From Phycisphaeraceae bacterium (GTDB taxonomy: Bacteria > Planctomycetota > Phycisphaerae > Phycisphaerales > Phycisphaeraceae): a stretch of DNA of 64,000 nucleotides. Of this stretch, positions 35,427 through 44,914 are shown in pieces. Below the pieces are notes generated by a model, which was given only the letters and a program-made list of their open reading frames with translations, searched no databases and was not told the origin of the DNA. The first letter of the stretch is position 1. Each line of letters starts with the position of its first letter. The stretch is taken from assembly GCA_020851735.1 (NCBI GenBank), contig JADZCD010000034.1:1-64000 (forward strand). The letters are read 5' to 3'. The position numbers were made by a program, and so were the translations under genes.

Positions 35427-35889
35427 AATGAATCCCTCCAGAAGAGACGTGGGCGAGCAAGCGTGAAGTGAGACAAGAAAACTCAGCGGACTAAGGTAGA
35501 TTTTTACCTCATATCACATTGGGGGTCAATGGATTTCTGGGGTCGGAGTGGGAAAAGGGGGAATAATCGCCCAGCGGAGGGGTAGGACACGAGCGGGGGG
35601 TTGCCTAGATTCACAGGGAGGCGGTTTGTACCCCCCGGCGGAGCCGGGGGCTGAAAGGCGGGGAGGTTTTCGGGGGGAACACACAGCACGCTACGCGATG
35701 CTGTGTGGCACCCGGTCTAGATTCACATAAACGAGGGGAAAGCACACATCACCCTGCGGGATGATGTGTGGCACCCATCCGGGGGGCGGACCCTGTACCC
35801 TGTACCCGAACCCCAGGAGGATGCGGTGACGGTTGGAGACTGCACACATCACCCTTCGGGCTGATGTGTGGCACCCATTCCGGGGGGGG
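35427..35889. repeat. Palindrome-rich spacer with three GTGTGGCACCC hairpins
   Basis: A CCCCCGGC/GCCGGGGG hairpin (about 35632-35652) is followed by three hairpins ending GTGTGGCACCC at 35680-35713, 35742-35776 and 35842-35876. Their arms differ (CACACAGCA or CACACATCA), but each arm pairs with its own partner, a covariation. No gene is seen in this 460-bp stretch. Confidence 0.8.
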
Positions 35890-36372
35890 TTAGGGCATGG
35901 CGTGGACGCCTAGTTCGTGGACCATGCGGCCGCCGCGGTGGCCGGTGTTGATGACCAGGAGGTCGGCGGCCAGCGTCAACAGAAGGAAGATGGCCAGGGC
36001 CAGGAGGACGAGTTTGGGGCGAGCGAATGACTTAACGCGCCAGTGCAGAATGACCCAGGCGGAGTAGAGCACAGAGAGGGCCAGGAAAGCGTCGCGGGTC
36101 CATTCGGCGAATTCCTCGTGCTCATGGAGGACGGCGGTGATCTGCGGAGTCTGATTGATCATGCCCTCGGCGGCTTCGCCGGTCTCGATGGCCAGGATTG
36201 AGCCGAAGGTGCCCAGCCAGAGGAGAACTAAAGCGGCTAAGACAAAGCCCAGGCGCTGCGGGGGGCAGAGGATGGCCAGGAGGATGAAGATCGGCGCCAC
36301 CAGGAGCAGGGCGACGGGGAAGTGCACGATCAGGGGGTGAAGGTTTTCCCAGGCTGGCAGGGGAGGAAGCAT
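35890..36372 (-). CDS. DUF2231 membrane protein
   Basis: Integral membrane protein of 160 residues. The family motif HPLIVHFPVALLL opens the first helix; TGEAAEG and HEEFAEW follow, and three further hydrophobic segments complete a four-helix layout. The ATG at 36372 has AAAGGA 7 bp upstream; an ATG at 36393 lacks a good site. DUF2231 proteins may bind haem through their histidines, but their function is not established. Confidence 0.8.
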   Translation of the reverse strand: MLPPLPAWENLHPLIVHFPVALLLVAPIFILLAILCPPQRLGFVLAALVLLWLGTFGSILAIETGEAAEGMINQTPQITAVLHEHEEFAEWTRDAFLALSVLYSAWVILHWRVKSFARPKLVLLALAIFLLLTLAADLLVINTGHRGGRMVHELGVHAMP

Positions 36373-36732
36373 GAATCGTCCTTTCATGTCCATAGTGCAT
36401 GCAATAGGGCTATGGGCGATCCGTTATACCCGTTGAAACGTAGAGTAAGGAATCCGCATGATTAAAGCACGCGAAGGAGTCAAGAAACGCCCTCGGTAAA
36501 AAAAAGGTTGTAACCGCAGGAGTTGGGAATAAGGCGACCCGTGCCCAGGGAAGAATCGCTGGGCTTTAGAGTAGAGGGCAACAACATGCGAACTGGGCGT
36601 GAAGCATGGACTTATGACTGGGGCGACCAGTGAAATCGGACAGGTCGGCCCCGCGGGGCCATTGCGTGGAAAGGGCGTATGACTGATATTATCTGGCGCT
36701 AACCAAAAGCCTCTAACTTAAGGCGGAAGATC
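36373..36732. other. Intergenic region, 360 bp
   Basis: Divergent upstream region for the DUF2231 and LpoB-like genes. It contains a degenerate copy of the GCCCAGGGA/CTGGGC hairpin (about 36543-36566) and a GGCCCCGCGGGGCC palindrome (36648-36661). I see no gene or RNA. Confidence 0.5.
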
Positions 36733-37374
36733 ATGCACGGCTTTTATTCATCAGTCGGACGGAATGGGTGCAAAGCGGCGGCGGTGGCGGTGATGGCCCT
36801 GGGCGTGTTGGCCAGCTGTCAGGCTCCGCCGGCGGGCGACACCGGAGGGCGCGTTGATCCGTATCGCACCACGGCGTCGGACCGGATGTCGGAACAGGCG
36901 AGCATTCCGTCGCTCTTGGAGTTCTGCGATCGCACGTCGGAACGGCTGGCGTCGGACTTAAGCCAGATTCCGGAGATCAACGAGGCCAAGACGCGGCTGG
37001 TGCTGGAGCTGGGCGACATTGTCAATAAGACGCGCACTTCGACCACGGACTTTGAGCTCATCCAGCATCGGCTGCGCAGCCAGTTGATGCAGAGCAAGCT
37101 GATCCGGGACAACTTTAAGATCGTCGAGAGCAAGGCCCGCATGGATCGGGAGCTGGCGCGGGTGAATGCCAACGACGACCTGTTGCAGGAAAACTCCACA
37201 GGCAAGACGGCGACGTATGACCCGAACGTCAGCTATGTGCTGCAGGGGGATTTTTACGAAGCCCGCCGCAATGCCCGGAGGGAGTATTACTTTGAGTTCA
37301 AGCTGACCAATCTGGCGTCGCGGGACATTGTGTTCTCGCACAGCTATGACTTGGGGCAGGTGGCGGGGCAGTGA
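36733..37374 (+). CDS. LpoB-like lipoprotein
   Basis: Lipoprotein of 213 residues related to LpoB/YcfM, the outer-membrane activator of penicillin-binding protein 1B. Lipobox LASC (Cys29); the mature part has the LpoB-like pattern TRLVLELGDIVNKTRTSTTDFELIQHRLRSQL, and YVLQGDFYE, with FELTN-type strand near the end (FEFKLTNLAS). GGCGGAAG precedes the ATG. First gene of an envelope lipoprotein cluster. Whether it activates a transpeptidase here is inference. Confidence 0.8.
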   Translation: MHGFYSSVGRNGCKAAAVAVMALGVLASCQAPPAGDTGGRVDPYRTTASDRMSEQASIPSLLEFCDRTSERLASDLSQIPEINEAKTRLVLELGDIVNKTRTSTTDFELIQHRLRSQLMQSKLIRDNFKIVESKARMDRELARVNANDDLLQENSTGKTATYDPNVSYVLQGDFYEARRNARREYYFEFKLTNLASRDIVFSHSYDLGQVAGQ

Positions 37375-37460
37375 CGAAGCGGGGATTAGGGGTTAGGGGT
37401 TGGGGGTTAGGGAAAGACAATGGGCGGAGAATAGCCTCGCATGGAAATGCGGGGCCGGTC
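37375..37460. repeat. G-rich tract and GCGGGGC hairpin after the LpoB-like gene
   Basis: GGGGATTAGGGGTTAGGGG and TGGGGGTTAGGGAAAGACAA follow the stop codon directly, then a hairpin with arms GCCTCGCAT/ATGCGGGGC (37433-37455). The same G-tract, GAAAGACAA tail and hairpin types recur elsewhere in the window. Confidence 0.7.
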
Positions 37461-37495
37461 TGAGAAGGCAACTGGGGGCAAGTGGTAAAAAAAAT

Positions 37496-38104
37496 ATGAG
37501 GCGGCACGCATGGTTCTGGCGGGGATTGCTGGCGGTGAGTGTGGCGGCGCTGGGCGCTTGTGCCGGGAGCGTGCAGTCGTCGCGGCTGCGGGCGGGTGAT
37601 TTTTCCCAGGCCAGCGCGGAGATGGCGGCCAGTCTGGCGGCGAGCGATTTGTTGCGCGAGCGCGGGCCGAACGCGCCGCCGATGCGCGTGCTGGTGGAGA
37701 AGGTTGAGAACCTGACGGCGGACATTATTCCCCCGGCGGAGCAGTGGATGCTGATGGCCAGGATCCGCGCGTCGCTGCCGCTAAAGCAACTGCGGGCGGA
37801 GCGTAACATCACGTTTGTGATTCCGGAAGATCGGCAAGCCTTGCTGGCGGAGGCTGGCTACAGCGAACCGGCGGCAAACTCACCATCGGCGGCAGACACC
37901 CAGGCGGCGCAGGAGCCGACGCACGTGATGGACGCGGCGTTTTACGGCAGTCCGCGTCTGGGGGCGGGCAAGACGGGCTTGGCGGAGGAGCGTTCGGATT
38001 ACTATTACCTGGAATGCCGCATTCTGGAGCTGCATTCGCGGCAACTGCTCTGGAGCGGGCGATTTGAGGTTAAGAGGCAAGCCCGCGGGCTGCTGATCGA
38101 CTAA
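37496..38104 (+). CDS. Lipoprotein, second LpoB-like
   Basis: Lipoprotein of 202 residues: signal MRRHAWFWRGLLAVSVAAL with lipobox LGAC (Cys22). The mature part has MRVLVEKVENLTADIIPPAEQWMLMARIRA and YYYLECRILELHSRQLLWSGRFEVKR, resembling the LpoB-type fold of the preceding gene but diverged. It may be a paralogue. The upstream open frame is repeat DNA, so ATG 37496 was used. Confidence 0.72.
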   Translation: MRRHAWFWRGLLAVSVAALGACAGSVQSSRLRAGDFSQASAEMAASLAASDLLRERGPNAPPMRVLVEKVENLTADIIPPAEQWMLMARIRASLPLKQLRAERNITFVIPEDRQALLAEAGYSEPAANSPSAADTQAAQEPTHVMDAAFYGSPRLGAGKTGLAEERSDYYYLECRILELHSRQLLWSGRFEVKRQARGLLID

Positions 38105-38126
38105 GACGCGATGAACCTGGCGGCAC

Positions 38127-39908
38127 ATGAAGACGATCGGCCACAGCTTGACGATGATCGCAGGCCTGCTGGGCATGGCCCTGGGGTTAGGTTGCACGGT
38201 GCCGCCGGACCCGGTGCTGGTGAGCTGGACCTATCGGGGTGAGTACGGGCGGGCGCGGGTGTACATGCAGAAAAACCTGTCGAAGAAAAAAGGGGACCGC
38301 GATTACCTGCTGGATCGGATGCGTCTGGGGGTGGTGAGCATGGCGGACGGGTGTGACTTCGTGGCGGACGCGGCGTGGGAAGAGGTTTACGAGGTGCTGC
38401 GGACGCAGGGGATCAACCGCGACCGGACGGTGGCGTCGGTGGTCCTCAATGAGGATTTGAAATTGTGGAAAGGCGAGCCGTTCGAGCAGGCGCTGGCGCT
38501 GCACTACATCGGTCTGCACTACGCGATGGCTGGAAGCTGGGACAACACGCGGGCGGCGACGGAAAATGCGCTTTTCTATTTGAAGGACTTCGGCAGCAAC
38601 TACAACGGGCAGCGCCTGACCAACGAGGATCTGGTGGCGCGGACGCTGGACAAGGGGGAGGGGTATCTGGACAACGGGTATGTGGCGCGGGAGTCGGACT
38701 TCACGCTGGGGTATTTGATGAACGCCATCGCTAATCGGCAGCTGGGGCGCACCGAAGAGGCGGCGGACGGTTTTCACAGGGCGGCGCAGACGCAGCCGGA
38801 GCTGGCGGAATTGATCGGACAACTGCGGGAAGGGACGTACAACACGCTGCTGGTGGTGGATTTCGGGCGCGGGCCGCAGAAGATCGGCACGGGCCCGGAT
38901 GCGACGATCGCGGAATTCGTGGCGTTAACGCCCAGCAGCCCGCAGCGTTTGATTGTCCGCTACGGGGACCAGCAGGCGGCGTATCCGGCGGTGTGCGACG
39001 TCAATGGCATGGCATTGGACCACATGTGGAACAATCTGTCGGACGTGCGGCAAGCCAAGAGCGTGATCGGAAATCTGCTCTTGACCGGCGGAGCGATCAC
39101 GGGGGCGTCGGGATTGCAGAATCACTCGGAAGCGGCGGCGTATGCGGGCCTGGGGATGATCGTGGCGGGCGTGTTCGCCAAAGCGGGCGCGCACGCGGAC
39201 ACGCGCTATTGCGAGGTGATGCCGCAGCGGATTTATGTGGTGCCGCTGCAACTGGAGGCCGATGACCAGAGTCTGATGGTGCAGGTGGAAGGGGCGGCGG
39301 CGTCGCGGATGGAGGTGGTGGGACTGAACCTTGCGACGAGCACGGACACCCAGATAAGTTCAGGGCTAAAGGTTGTTTACCTGCGGCTGATCTCCACGGG
39401 CCAGAGTCCCCCGCCGTGGGCGGACTCGGGTAAAATTGTTTACGCCAACGACGCCCAGCCGGCGGAGAACATTACGCCGTCGCTGCCGTACATCCTGGGG
39501 GGATACTGCGTGCGAACACCCCACGATGCGTATCAGCCGCCGGCGGGAATGGAAACCCACGGCGTGGATGTATCGGCCCAGGCGGTGGATGAGCTGTATC
39601 GCCAGGAGGGGATCGAAATGAGCGTGTCGGCGGACCAGTGGCCGGGGCTGCACATCCTCGAGGGAGGAAACTGGCTGTTTACGCCGCGTCCGGCGTCGGC
39701 GGGATACATGCGGCTGTTCGCCCAGGAACACGCCGCGTATACACCACGATCCGAAGCGCTCAAGGCGGCACTGGCACAAATGCACAGTCCCCCGCCCCCG
39801 CCCCCGGAAGGTCCGTCCCCGGAAGGCCAGCCCGCGGAAGGCCAGGAAGAAACAACGTCGCTGACACAGATCAAAACCAGCACCCCATCTGCGAAGGATG
39901 CACCATGA
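38127..39908 (+). CDS. COG3014-like TPR lipoprotein
   Basis: Lipoprotein of 593 residues. Signal ending LGLGC (Cys23); helical tetratricopeptide-like repeats at about 85-235 (ALALHYIGLHYAMAGSWDNT; FTLGYLMNAIANRQLGRTEEAADGF); then VVDFGRGPQK and a beta-rich second half. This matches the COG3014-type lipoproteins that accompany LpoB and YcfL in other bacteria. The C-terminal 45 residues are a Pro/Glu-rich tail (PPPPPPEGPSPEG) encoded by CCCCCGGAAGG repeats. It overlaps the next gene by ATGA. Confidence 0.73.
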   Translation: MKTIGHSLTMIAGLLGMALGLGCTVPPDPVLVSWTYRGEYGRARVYMQKNLSKKKGDRDYLLDRMRLGVVSMADGCDFVADAAWEEVYEVLRTQGINRDRTVASVVLNEDLKLWKGEPFEQALALHYIGLHYAMAGSWDNTRAATENALFYLKDFGSNYNGQRLTNEDLVARTLDKGEGYLDNGYVARESDFTLGYLMNAIANRQLGRTEEAADGFHRAAQTQPELAELIGQLREGTYNTLLVVDFGRGPQKIGTGPDATIAEFVALTPSSPQRLIVRYGDQQAAYPAVCDVNGMALDHMWNNLSDVRQAKSVIGNLLLTGGAITGASGLQNHSEAAAYAGLGMIVAGVFAKAGAHADTRYCEVMPQRIYVVPLQLEADDQSLMVQVEGAAASRMEVVGLNLATSTDTQISSGLKVVYLRLISTGQSPPPWADSGKIVYANDAQPAENITPSLPYILGGYCVRTPHDAYQPPAGMETHGVDVSAQAVDELYRQEGIEMSVSADQWPGLHILEGGNWLFTPRPASAGYMRLFAQEHAAYTPRSEALKAALAQMHSPPPPPPEGPSPEGQPAEGQEETTSLTQIKTSTPSAKDAP

Positions 39909-40324
39909 GCACGATGAAGATTCGTACCCTGTTGGCTGTCGCGATCGCTTCGGTTTTACTGGCCGCGTGCAAGCCCGGCCCGCCGCCGAGCCCGCAGGCG
40001 GAAGTCACCCAGCGGGCGAACTACCCGCGCAACATCGCGCTGCAGGGGCTGAGCCCTTCGCTGTTGGCAGGCGAAGCGATGATCGAAGCGCCCAAGGACA
40101 ACCGCCCGCTGCACGTGACGGTGCCGATCCGCAACGTCTACGCCTATGGGGTGAACGTGCAATATCGGTTTGAATTCTTCGACGCGACGGGCAAACCGGT
40201 GGCGCGCGAGGAGCCGGGCTGGCGATTCCAGCACTTGGCGACGGACATGCAGGCGTTCCTGGATGGCAATGCGATGGATATGGCGGCGGTGGATTGGCGC
40301 TTGACGATCCGCTCGGCACGCTGA
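39905..40324 (+). CDS. YcfL-like (DUF1425) lipoprotein
   Basis: Lipoprotein of 139 residues with lipobox LAAC (Cys21). The mature part (VPIRNVYAYGVNVQYRFEFFDATGKPV) has the compact beta fold of DUF1425/YcfL. Its start overlaps the stop of the COG3014-like gene, so translation is coupled. YcfL and LpoB are neighbours in enterobacteria, which supports a shared envelope role. Confidence 0.75.
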   Translation: MSTMKIRTLLAVAIASVLLAACKPGPPPSPQAEVTQRANYPRNIALQGLSPSLLAGEAMIEAPKDNRPLHVTVPIRNVYAYGVNVQYRFEFFDATGKPVAREEPGWRFQHLATDMQAFLDGNAMDMAAVDWRLTIRSAR

Positions 40325-40423
40325 ACCCAGAGACGATTGCCGATTTGCGATTTCCGATTGGCGATGTTTGAGGCAACACAACCCCGAATCGGCCTTGACT
40401 TTGCCGCCCTAACGTATACTTCC

Positions 40424-40525
<102 letters not shown>

Positions 40526-40550
40526 CCTGCGGTAACACGGAGAATCAGCC

Positions 40551-42338
40551 ATGACACGAAAAATGATCTACGCGGTGTGCTCGCTGTGTCTGGTGTGCGG
40601 CAGTCCCTTGGCGTGGGCGGAGCGCAAGCCCGACCCGGCCGCGACCACGCTGCCGTCGGACGGTGAGCCGGACGTGGCGGGATTCGCCGGGGCATACCAA
40701 ACGGCGGGCCAGCCGCGGTTGCTGGTGCTCTGCGGGATTGATAATCGGATCGTCAGCGATTCGCCGCAGGTGTATCAGGATCGGGGGCGGCAGGCGACGG
40801 GAACGGATTTGAAGTCTTACGCGGGGGCGCACGTGGCGGATTTTTCCGTCACCGGTCTGCCGCAGATGCTGGCGGCGGAGATCAAGCGGTATTTATTGCA
40901 GGCGCGGGTGGAGCTGGTTCACGCGGACACGCTGGCGGAACGCGACACGCGCGAGGTGGTGTTGCTGGCTCTGGAGCGGCAGTGGCGGGAGCTGCAGTTG
41001 GTGGGGACGTCGATCAACGCGGACATGCTGCTGGTGGTGCGCATGATTCCCGGGCAGGCGGTGGAGCAGCGCGGCGCGTCGTACCGGGTGATCGTGGAGA
41101 CGCTGCAATTTGCCGGCGGGCAGCAGATCGGCTCCTTCACGTTTGACTGGCAGGCGGGTCAGGACGCGGTCACCGTCAAGCAATACGCCAAGGCGGTGGC
41201 GCGGCGGTTCATGGAGGATTTCACGGCTTGGCAGGACGGGGCCAAGGAAAAGGCGCCGGCGTTCCAAGTGCGGCTGTTCGGGCTGGGCGACGCGGCGGAA
41301 CTGGGCCGGCTGACGCGCGAGCTGGATGGGGAAGACGGCGTGGCCAGCGTGACCAACCGCGGATTTTCGCAACTGGCCAATCGTTCCGTGGCCACGCTGC
41401 TGGTGGCGTTTGACGGGCCCAACTGGCAACTGGCGGAGATGATTCAGAGGATCGCGACCGAGGAGCTCAAACGACGGGCGGTGCTGACAGACATGAGCTT
41501 AGGGTCGATCACGATGAAGATGGCGCAGGGGGGACCCGGGGGGCAGGGGGCGTTGGACTTGGACGAACTGGCGGCGGCCTTGATGGACAAGGACCACGCC
41601 GATCACGCCCAGGCGGTGGAACAGTGGAAAAAGGCGTACGCCGGGGCTGACTCGCCGCGGATCGCGGTGTTGATCAACCGGGCGGCCACGGCGGAGGAAG
41701 TAAATCCGGATTCCCTGCCGGCCACGCAACGAAGCGGGGACGGGACGCTCTCGGCCGGGCAGGACATGATTGTGGTGATGAGTCAGCCAATCGCCGGGCA
41801 GGTGGCGGCTGGACAGCAGAACGCCGCGGGGGCGGAGGCGGCTGGGGAGGATGCCACGACGGACGGATTGACGCCGGCCAGCGGATGGATGAACACCCGG
41901 CGGATGGAAGACATGATGCTTGAGCGGTTGCGGGGGCTGGGGCCCGTGCTGATTGATCCTTTCCTGGCCCGGCAGACGGTGGCGGAACGCCTAAAGGCCA
42001 AAGCGCAGGCGGACAGCCAGAATCCAGGGGAATATCACCTGCGGGAAAGCGAATTAACGACGCTATTGGCCCAGCAGCCGGGGGCGTTTGACATCCTGAT
42101 CCACGGGGTGGGCAACGTGACGCTGGGGCCCGGCGGGCAGCCGCGTTCGGTGAGCTACACGTTCCGGGCGGTGCGCATCAGCGATGGACGGATGTTGGCG
42201 GCCAAGGCGGGCACGTGGGATCTGGCGGGCGTGCGCGTCGGGGAGCAAGGTCCGACGCAACTGAGCCAGGAGAGCATCGCGGAATTCGTGGCGGGGCAGA
42301 TGGCGGCCCAGATGCTGGAGAACTGGACAGCCAAGTGA
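40551..42338 (+). CDS. Exported protein of unknown function
   Basis: Product of 595 residues with a signal peptide (LCLVCGSPLAWA; cleavage near residue 23) but no lipobox. The N-terminal part (RLLVLCGIDNRIVSDS... AEIKRYLLQARVELV) and the part from about 355 (RIAVLINRAATAEEVNPDS) each start with a beta strand and Asn/Asp-rich loop, hinting at a repeated LpoB- or CsgG-like fold, which I cannot confirm. It follows the lipoprotein cluster and may belong to it. GGAG precedes the ATG. Confidence 0.6.
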   Translation: MTRKMIYAVCSLCLVCGSPLAWAERKPDPAATTLPSDGEPDVAGFAGAYQTAGQPRLLVLCGIDNRIVSDSPQVYQDRGRQATGTDLKSYAGAHVADFSVTGLPQMLAAEIKRYLLQARVELVHADTLAERDTREVVLLALERQWRELQLVGTSINADMLLVVRMIPGQAVEQRGASYRVIVETLQFAGGQQIGSFTFDWQAGQDAVTVKQYAKAVARRFMEDFTAWQDGAKEKAPAFQVRLFGLGDAAELGRLTRELDGEDGVASVTNRGFSQLANRSVATLLVAFDGPNWQLAEMIQRIATEELKRRAVLTDMSLGSITMKMAQGGPGGQGALDLDELAAALMDKDHADHAQAVEQWKKAYAGADSPRIAVLINRAATAEEVNPDSLPATQRSGDGTLSAGQDMIVVMSQPIAGQVAAGQQNAAGAEAAGEDATTDGLTPASGWMNTRRMEDMMLERLRGLGPVLIDPFLARQTVAERLKAKAQADSQNPGEYHLRESELTTLLAQQPGAFDILIHGVGNVTLGPGGQPRSVSYTFRAVRISDGRMLAAKAGTWDLAGVRVGEQGPTQLSQESIAEFVAGQMAAQMLENWTAK

Positions 42339-42374
42339 CGCGGGGCGGCAGGACTTTGGACACCCCACAAAATG

Positions 42375-42486
42375 AACCGCCAAGTCGCCAAGAGCGCCAA
42401 GAAAACAGCCAGGATGAATAGGGGAGGCGATCAAAACGTCGATTCATGACTTTCCAGAACTTGGCGTCCTTGGCGTCATGGCGGTT
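42375..42486 (+). repeat. 112-bp palindromic element, copy 3
   Basis: Same ends and core length as copy 1 (8784-8895): AACCGCCAAGTCGCCAAG to CTTGGCGTCATGGCGGTT. It fills the gap between two convergent genes. Confidence 0.85.
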
Positions 42487-42507
42487 AGCGTTTTTTGTCG
42501 GCTGCGC

Positions 42508-44481
42508 TTAGATCATGACCATGGCGGCGGGTTGGCGGAACCAGGTTTTGGGCTGATGGATAAACGGGACGATCTGGGCGGCGGACAAGGGGCAGGAGAA
42601 GTACGGCCCCTGGGCCAAGTCGCAGTCCAGAGCCAGGAGTTGCGCCATCTGGCCTTCGTTTTCCACGCCGTCGGCGATGATGCGGATGTCCAGGTTGTGC
42701 GCCAGGCGGATGGTGGCGTCGATCACGGCGGCCAGGGAGCGGTTTTTGACCATCTTGCCGACGAAGTCGCGGTCGATCTTCAGGGCGTCGATGGGCAATT
42801 GATCCAGACGAACCAGGGACGACTGGCCGCGGCCGAAGCCATCCATCACCAGCTTGATGCCGTTCTGCCGCAACTGGCGCAGATGGGGGAGCAGCTCGTC
42901 GAGGTGTTCCATCAGCACGGACTCGGACAATTCCAGGCGCAGCCGACCGGGCTCGATGCCCAGGGTTCGGACGGTGGCGGCCAGATCTCGGATCCATTGG
43001 GGTTGGAGAATCTGGCGGCGGAACAGGTCCATGCTGACGGTCAGGCCCGGGCCCCATTCCTGTAAGGCGCGGCTGGCTTGGGCGATGGCCCAGCGGCCGA
43101 TGGGCAGGATCAGGCCGGTGTCTTCCGCCACGGGCAGGAAGCAATCATGGGGAATCAGCCCGTGCCGGCGATGGTGCCATTGCAGCACGGCTTCAAAGCC
43201 GGTCAGACGACCATCGGCTAAGTCCACCACCGGTTGGTACCAGAGCTCCAATTCGTCGCGCTTTAGGGCGTGGCGCAGGTCGTTTTCCAATTCCAGGTTG
43301 GCGAGGATTTCCTGGTGCATCTGGCGGTCGAACACGACGTGACAGCCGCGGCCGCGTTCTTTGGCGTGATAGAGGGCGATGTCGGCGTCGCGGAGCACGT
43401 CCTGGGCGGAACCATGGCGGGGGTCGCCGGGAGCGATGCCGACGCTGACGGAAGCGGCCACTTCATGGCCATCCATGAATACGGGCAGGCTCAGGCTTTC
43501 CTCCAGTTGCTGGACGAGGGCGGTGACGGCGGGCAGGTCCAGGCCTTCGAGCAGAACCATGAATTCGTCGCCGCCCAGGCGGCCGAAGACGGTGGCCAGG
43601 CCGGCGCCGGGACCGGTGGTGAAAAACAGCTCCAGGCGCCTGGCCATGGTGACTAGAAACAAGTCGCCTACGTCATGGCCCAGGCTGTCGTTAATGAGCT
43701 TAAAGCGGTCAAAGTCCAGAAAGAGGGTGGCGTAGGAATGGGAGGCAACCTGGGCGGATTTTTCCACGACCTGGCTTAGGCGTTGGAGGCAGAGCACGCG
43801 ATTGGGCAGATTGGTCAGGGCGTCATGTCCGACCTGGTATTCCAGCTGTTCCTCAAAACGCTGCCGGGCGGTAACGTCGGTAATGAAGCCTTCGAGGGCC
43901 TCAATCTCGTCGGCGGGAGAAAAAATTCCCTGGCCCTGCTCCCAGACCCACTTGAGGCTGCCGTCGGCGGTTTGGATGCGGTAGGTCAGTTGGAAGGGCT
44001 GGTGGGCAGTCAAGGCCTTCTGGACCTTGTCCCGGATTTGCTGATGATCGTCAGGGTGGATCAGGGATGCGTAGCTGAGGCGCGAGTTGTGCTTGAGTTC
44101 CTGGGGGGTATAGCCAGTCAGGTCCAGACAGCCATCGCTGACCAGCTCCATGGTCCAGTTCGCGTCATTGCGGCAGCGATACGCCATGCCGGGCAGATTA
44201 CTGAGCATGGAGGAAAGTAAACGCTGACTTTCCCACAGGGCTTGGGCGTTTTGCCTGCGATCAGTGATTGAAAACACGGACAAGCAGTTCCACAGCGCCA
44301 ACAAGCCCAGCCCACAGAAAGGCAGAATCAAAGCGGAGTGATCAAAAGTCAAAAGACCGATGACCACTGTGGCCACCAGAATCCCCACGACGGGCCAGAA
44401 TTTGCATGGGAGTTTGGCTTCCCCCGACGAGCCTGATGCTTTGGCATCAATCACAGGGATCCCTTTGGAATTCGGGGGCAT
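42508..44481 (-). CDS. PAS-GGDEF-EAL protein with a degenerate EAL domain
   Basis: c-di-GMP signalling protein of 657 residues. Two N-terminal membrane segments (about 27-65), a PAS domain (about 90-210), GGDEF (about 215-385) with an intact RLGGDEF motif, and EAL (about 395-645). The EAL has substitutions: EAV for EAL, SMDL for the metal-ligand Asn segment (SVNL), DGFGRG where active enzymes have DDFGTG, and ADGVEN for AEGVE. The first Glu and KIDRDF lysine remain. I infer a functional cyclase with an inactive or regulatory EAL. Confidence 0.88.
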   Translation of the reverse strand: MPPNSKGIPVIDAKASGSSGEAKLPCKFWPVVGILVATVVIGLLTFDHSALILPFCGLGLLALWNCLSVFSITDRRQNAQALWESQRLLSSMLSNLPGMAYRCRNDANWTMELVSDGCLDLTGYTPQELKHNSRLSYASLIHPDDHQQIRDKVQKALTAHQPFQLTYRIQTADGSLKWVWEQGQGIFSPADEIEALEGFITDVTARQRFEEQLEYQVGHDALTNLPNRVLCLQRLSQVVEKSAQVASHSYATLFLDFDRFKLINDSLGHDVGDLFLVTMARRLELFFTTGPGAGLATVFGRLGGDEFMVLLEGLDLPAVTALVQQLEESLSLPVFMDGHEVAASVSVGIAPGDPRHGSAQDVLRDADIALYHAKERGRGCHVVFDRQMHQEILANLELENDLRHALKRDELELWYQPVVDLADGRLTGFEAVLQWHHRRHGLIPHDCFLPVAEDTGLILPIGRWAIAQASRALQEWGPGLTVSMDLFRRQILQPQWIRDLAATVRTLGIEPGRLRLELSESVLMEHLDELLPHLRQLRQNGIKLVMDGFGRGQSSLVRLDQLPIDALKIDRDFVGKMVKNRSLAAVIDATIRLAHNLDIRIIADGVENEGQMAQLLALDCDLAQGPYFSCPLSAAQIVPFIHQPKTWFRQPAAMVMI

Positions 44482-44914
44482 GATGCAAACTTACCGGTGC
44501 TCATAACTTTCTCGCCTGCGCCCCGTTGCTGCCCATTTCTTTCGGTCACGATAGGCATCTCCCTTAAATCGCTAAGGGGATCCACCTGTATTTTTTTTAG
44601 CATCAGCACTCACGCCAGGACTCTACAAACAAAAGAAAATGTGTTTAATTTTATTGATCTTCCGTTTTTGGCAGTTTTTCCGCTAAAAAAAAGGGTTTTT
44701 CACGTTTTCCGGTTTTTTCCGTGGAGAGGTAAATGGACAGTAAAATTAAAAGTAACTTTAGATTACAGAAACTGCTAAACCGGCCATAGGAATGCGCATT
44801 TAGAGCGATGCGAAACTCAAAGTCTGGGGGTGATAGCGCAGGAATATTCAGCCCCTCCGAAGGTGTCCAAGCGTGGGGGGGAAGCCAAGGGGATAAGGGA
44901 AGAGCTGTGGATGA
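44482..44914. other. AT-rich intergenic region
   Basis: A 430-bp gap with a notably AT-rich centre (about 44580-44790: long A and T runs such as CTAAAAAAAAGGGTTTTT) in an otherwise GC-rich window. It divides a minus-strand signalling gene from an aldo/keto reductase. Apart from a possible 18-codon frame at 44733, I see no gene. It may hold promoters or be of foreign origin. Confidence 0.5.
44733..44789 (+). CDS. Possible 18-residue small ORF
   Basis: An ATG preceded by GGAGAGG at a good distance opens 18 codons (MDSKIKSNFRLQKLLNRP) ending TAG. It is basic and lies in the AT-rich gap. The strong ribosome site is the only support, so it may be chance. Confidence 0.22.
   Translation: MDSKIKSNFRLQKLLNRP

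Noticed and set aside
35427-35889. CRISPR array
   Set aside because: The repeated hairpins differ in sequence and spacing, there are no uniform spacers and no cas genes.
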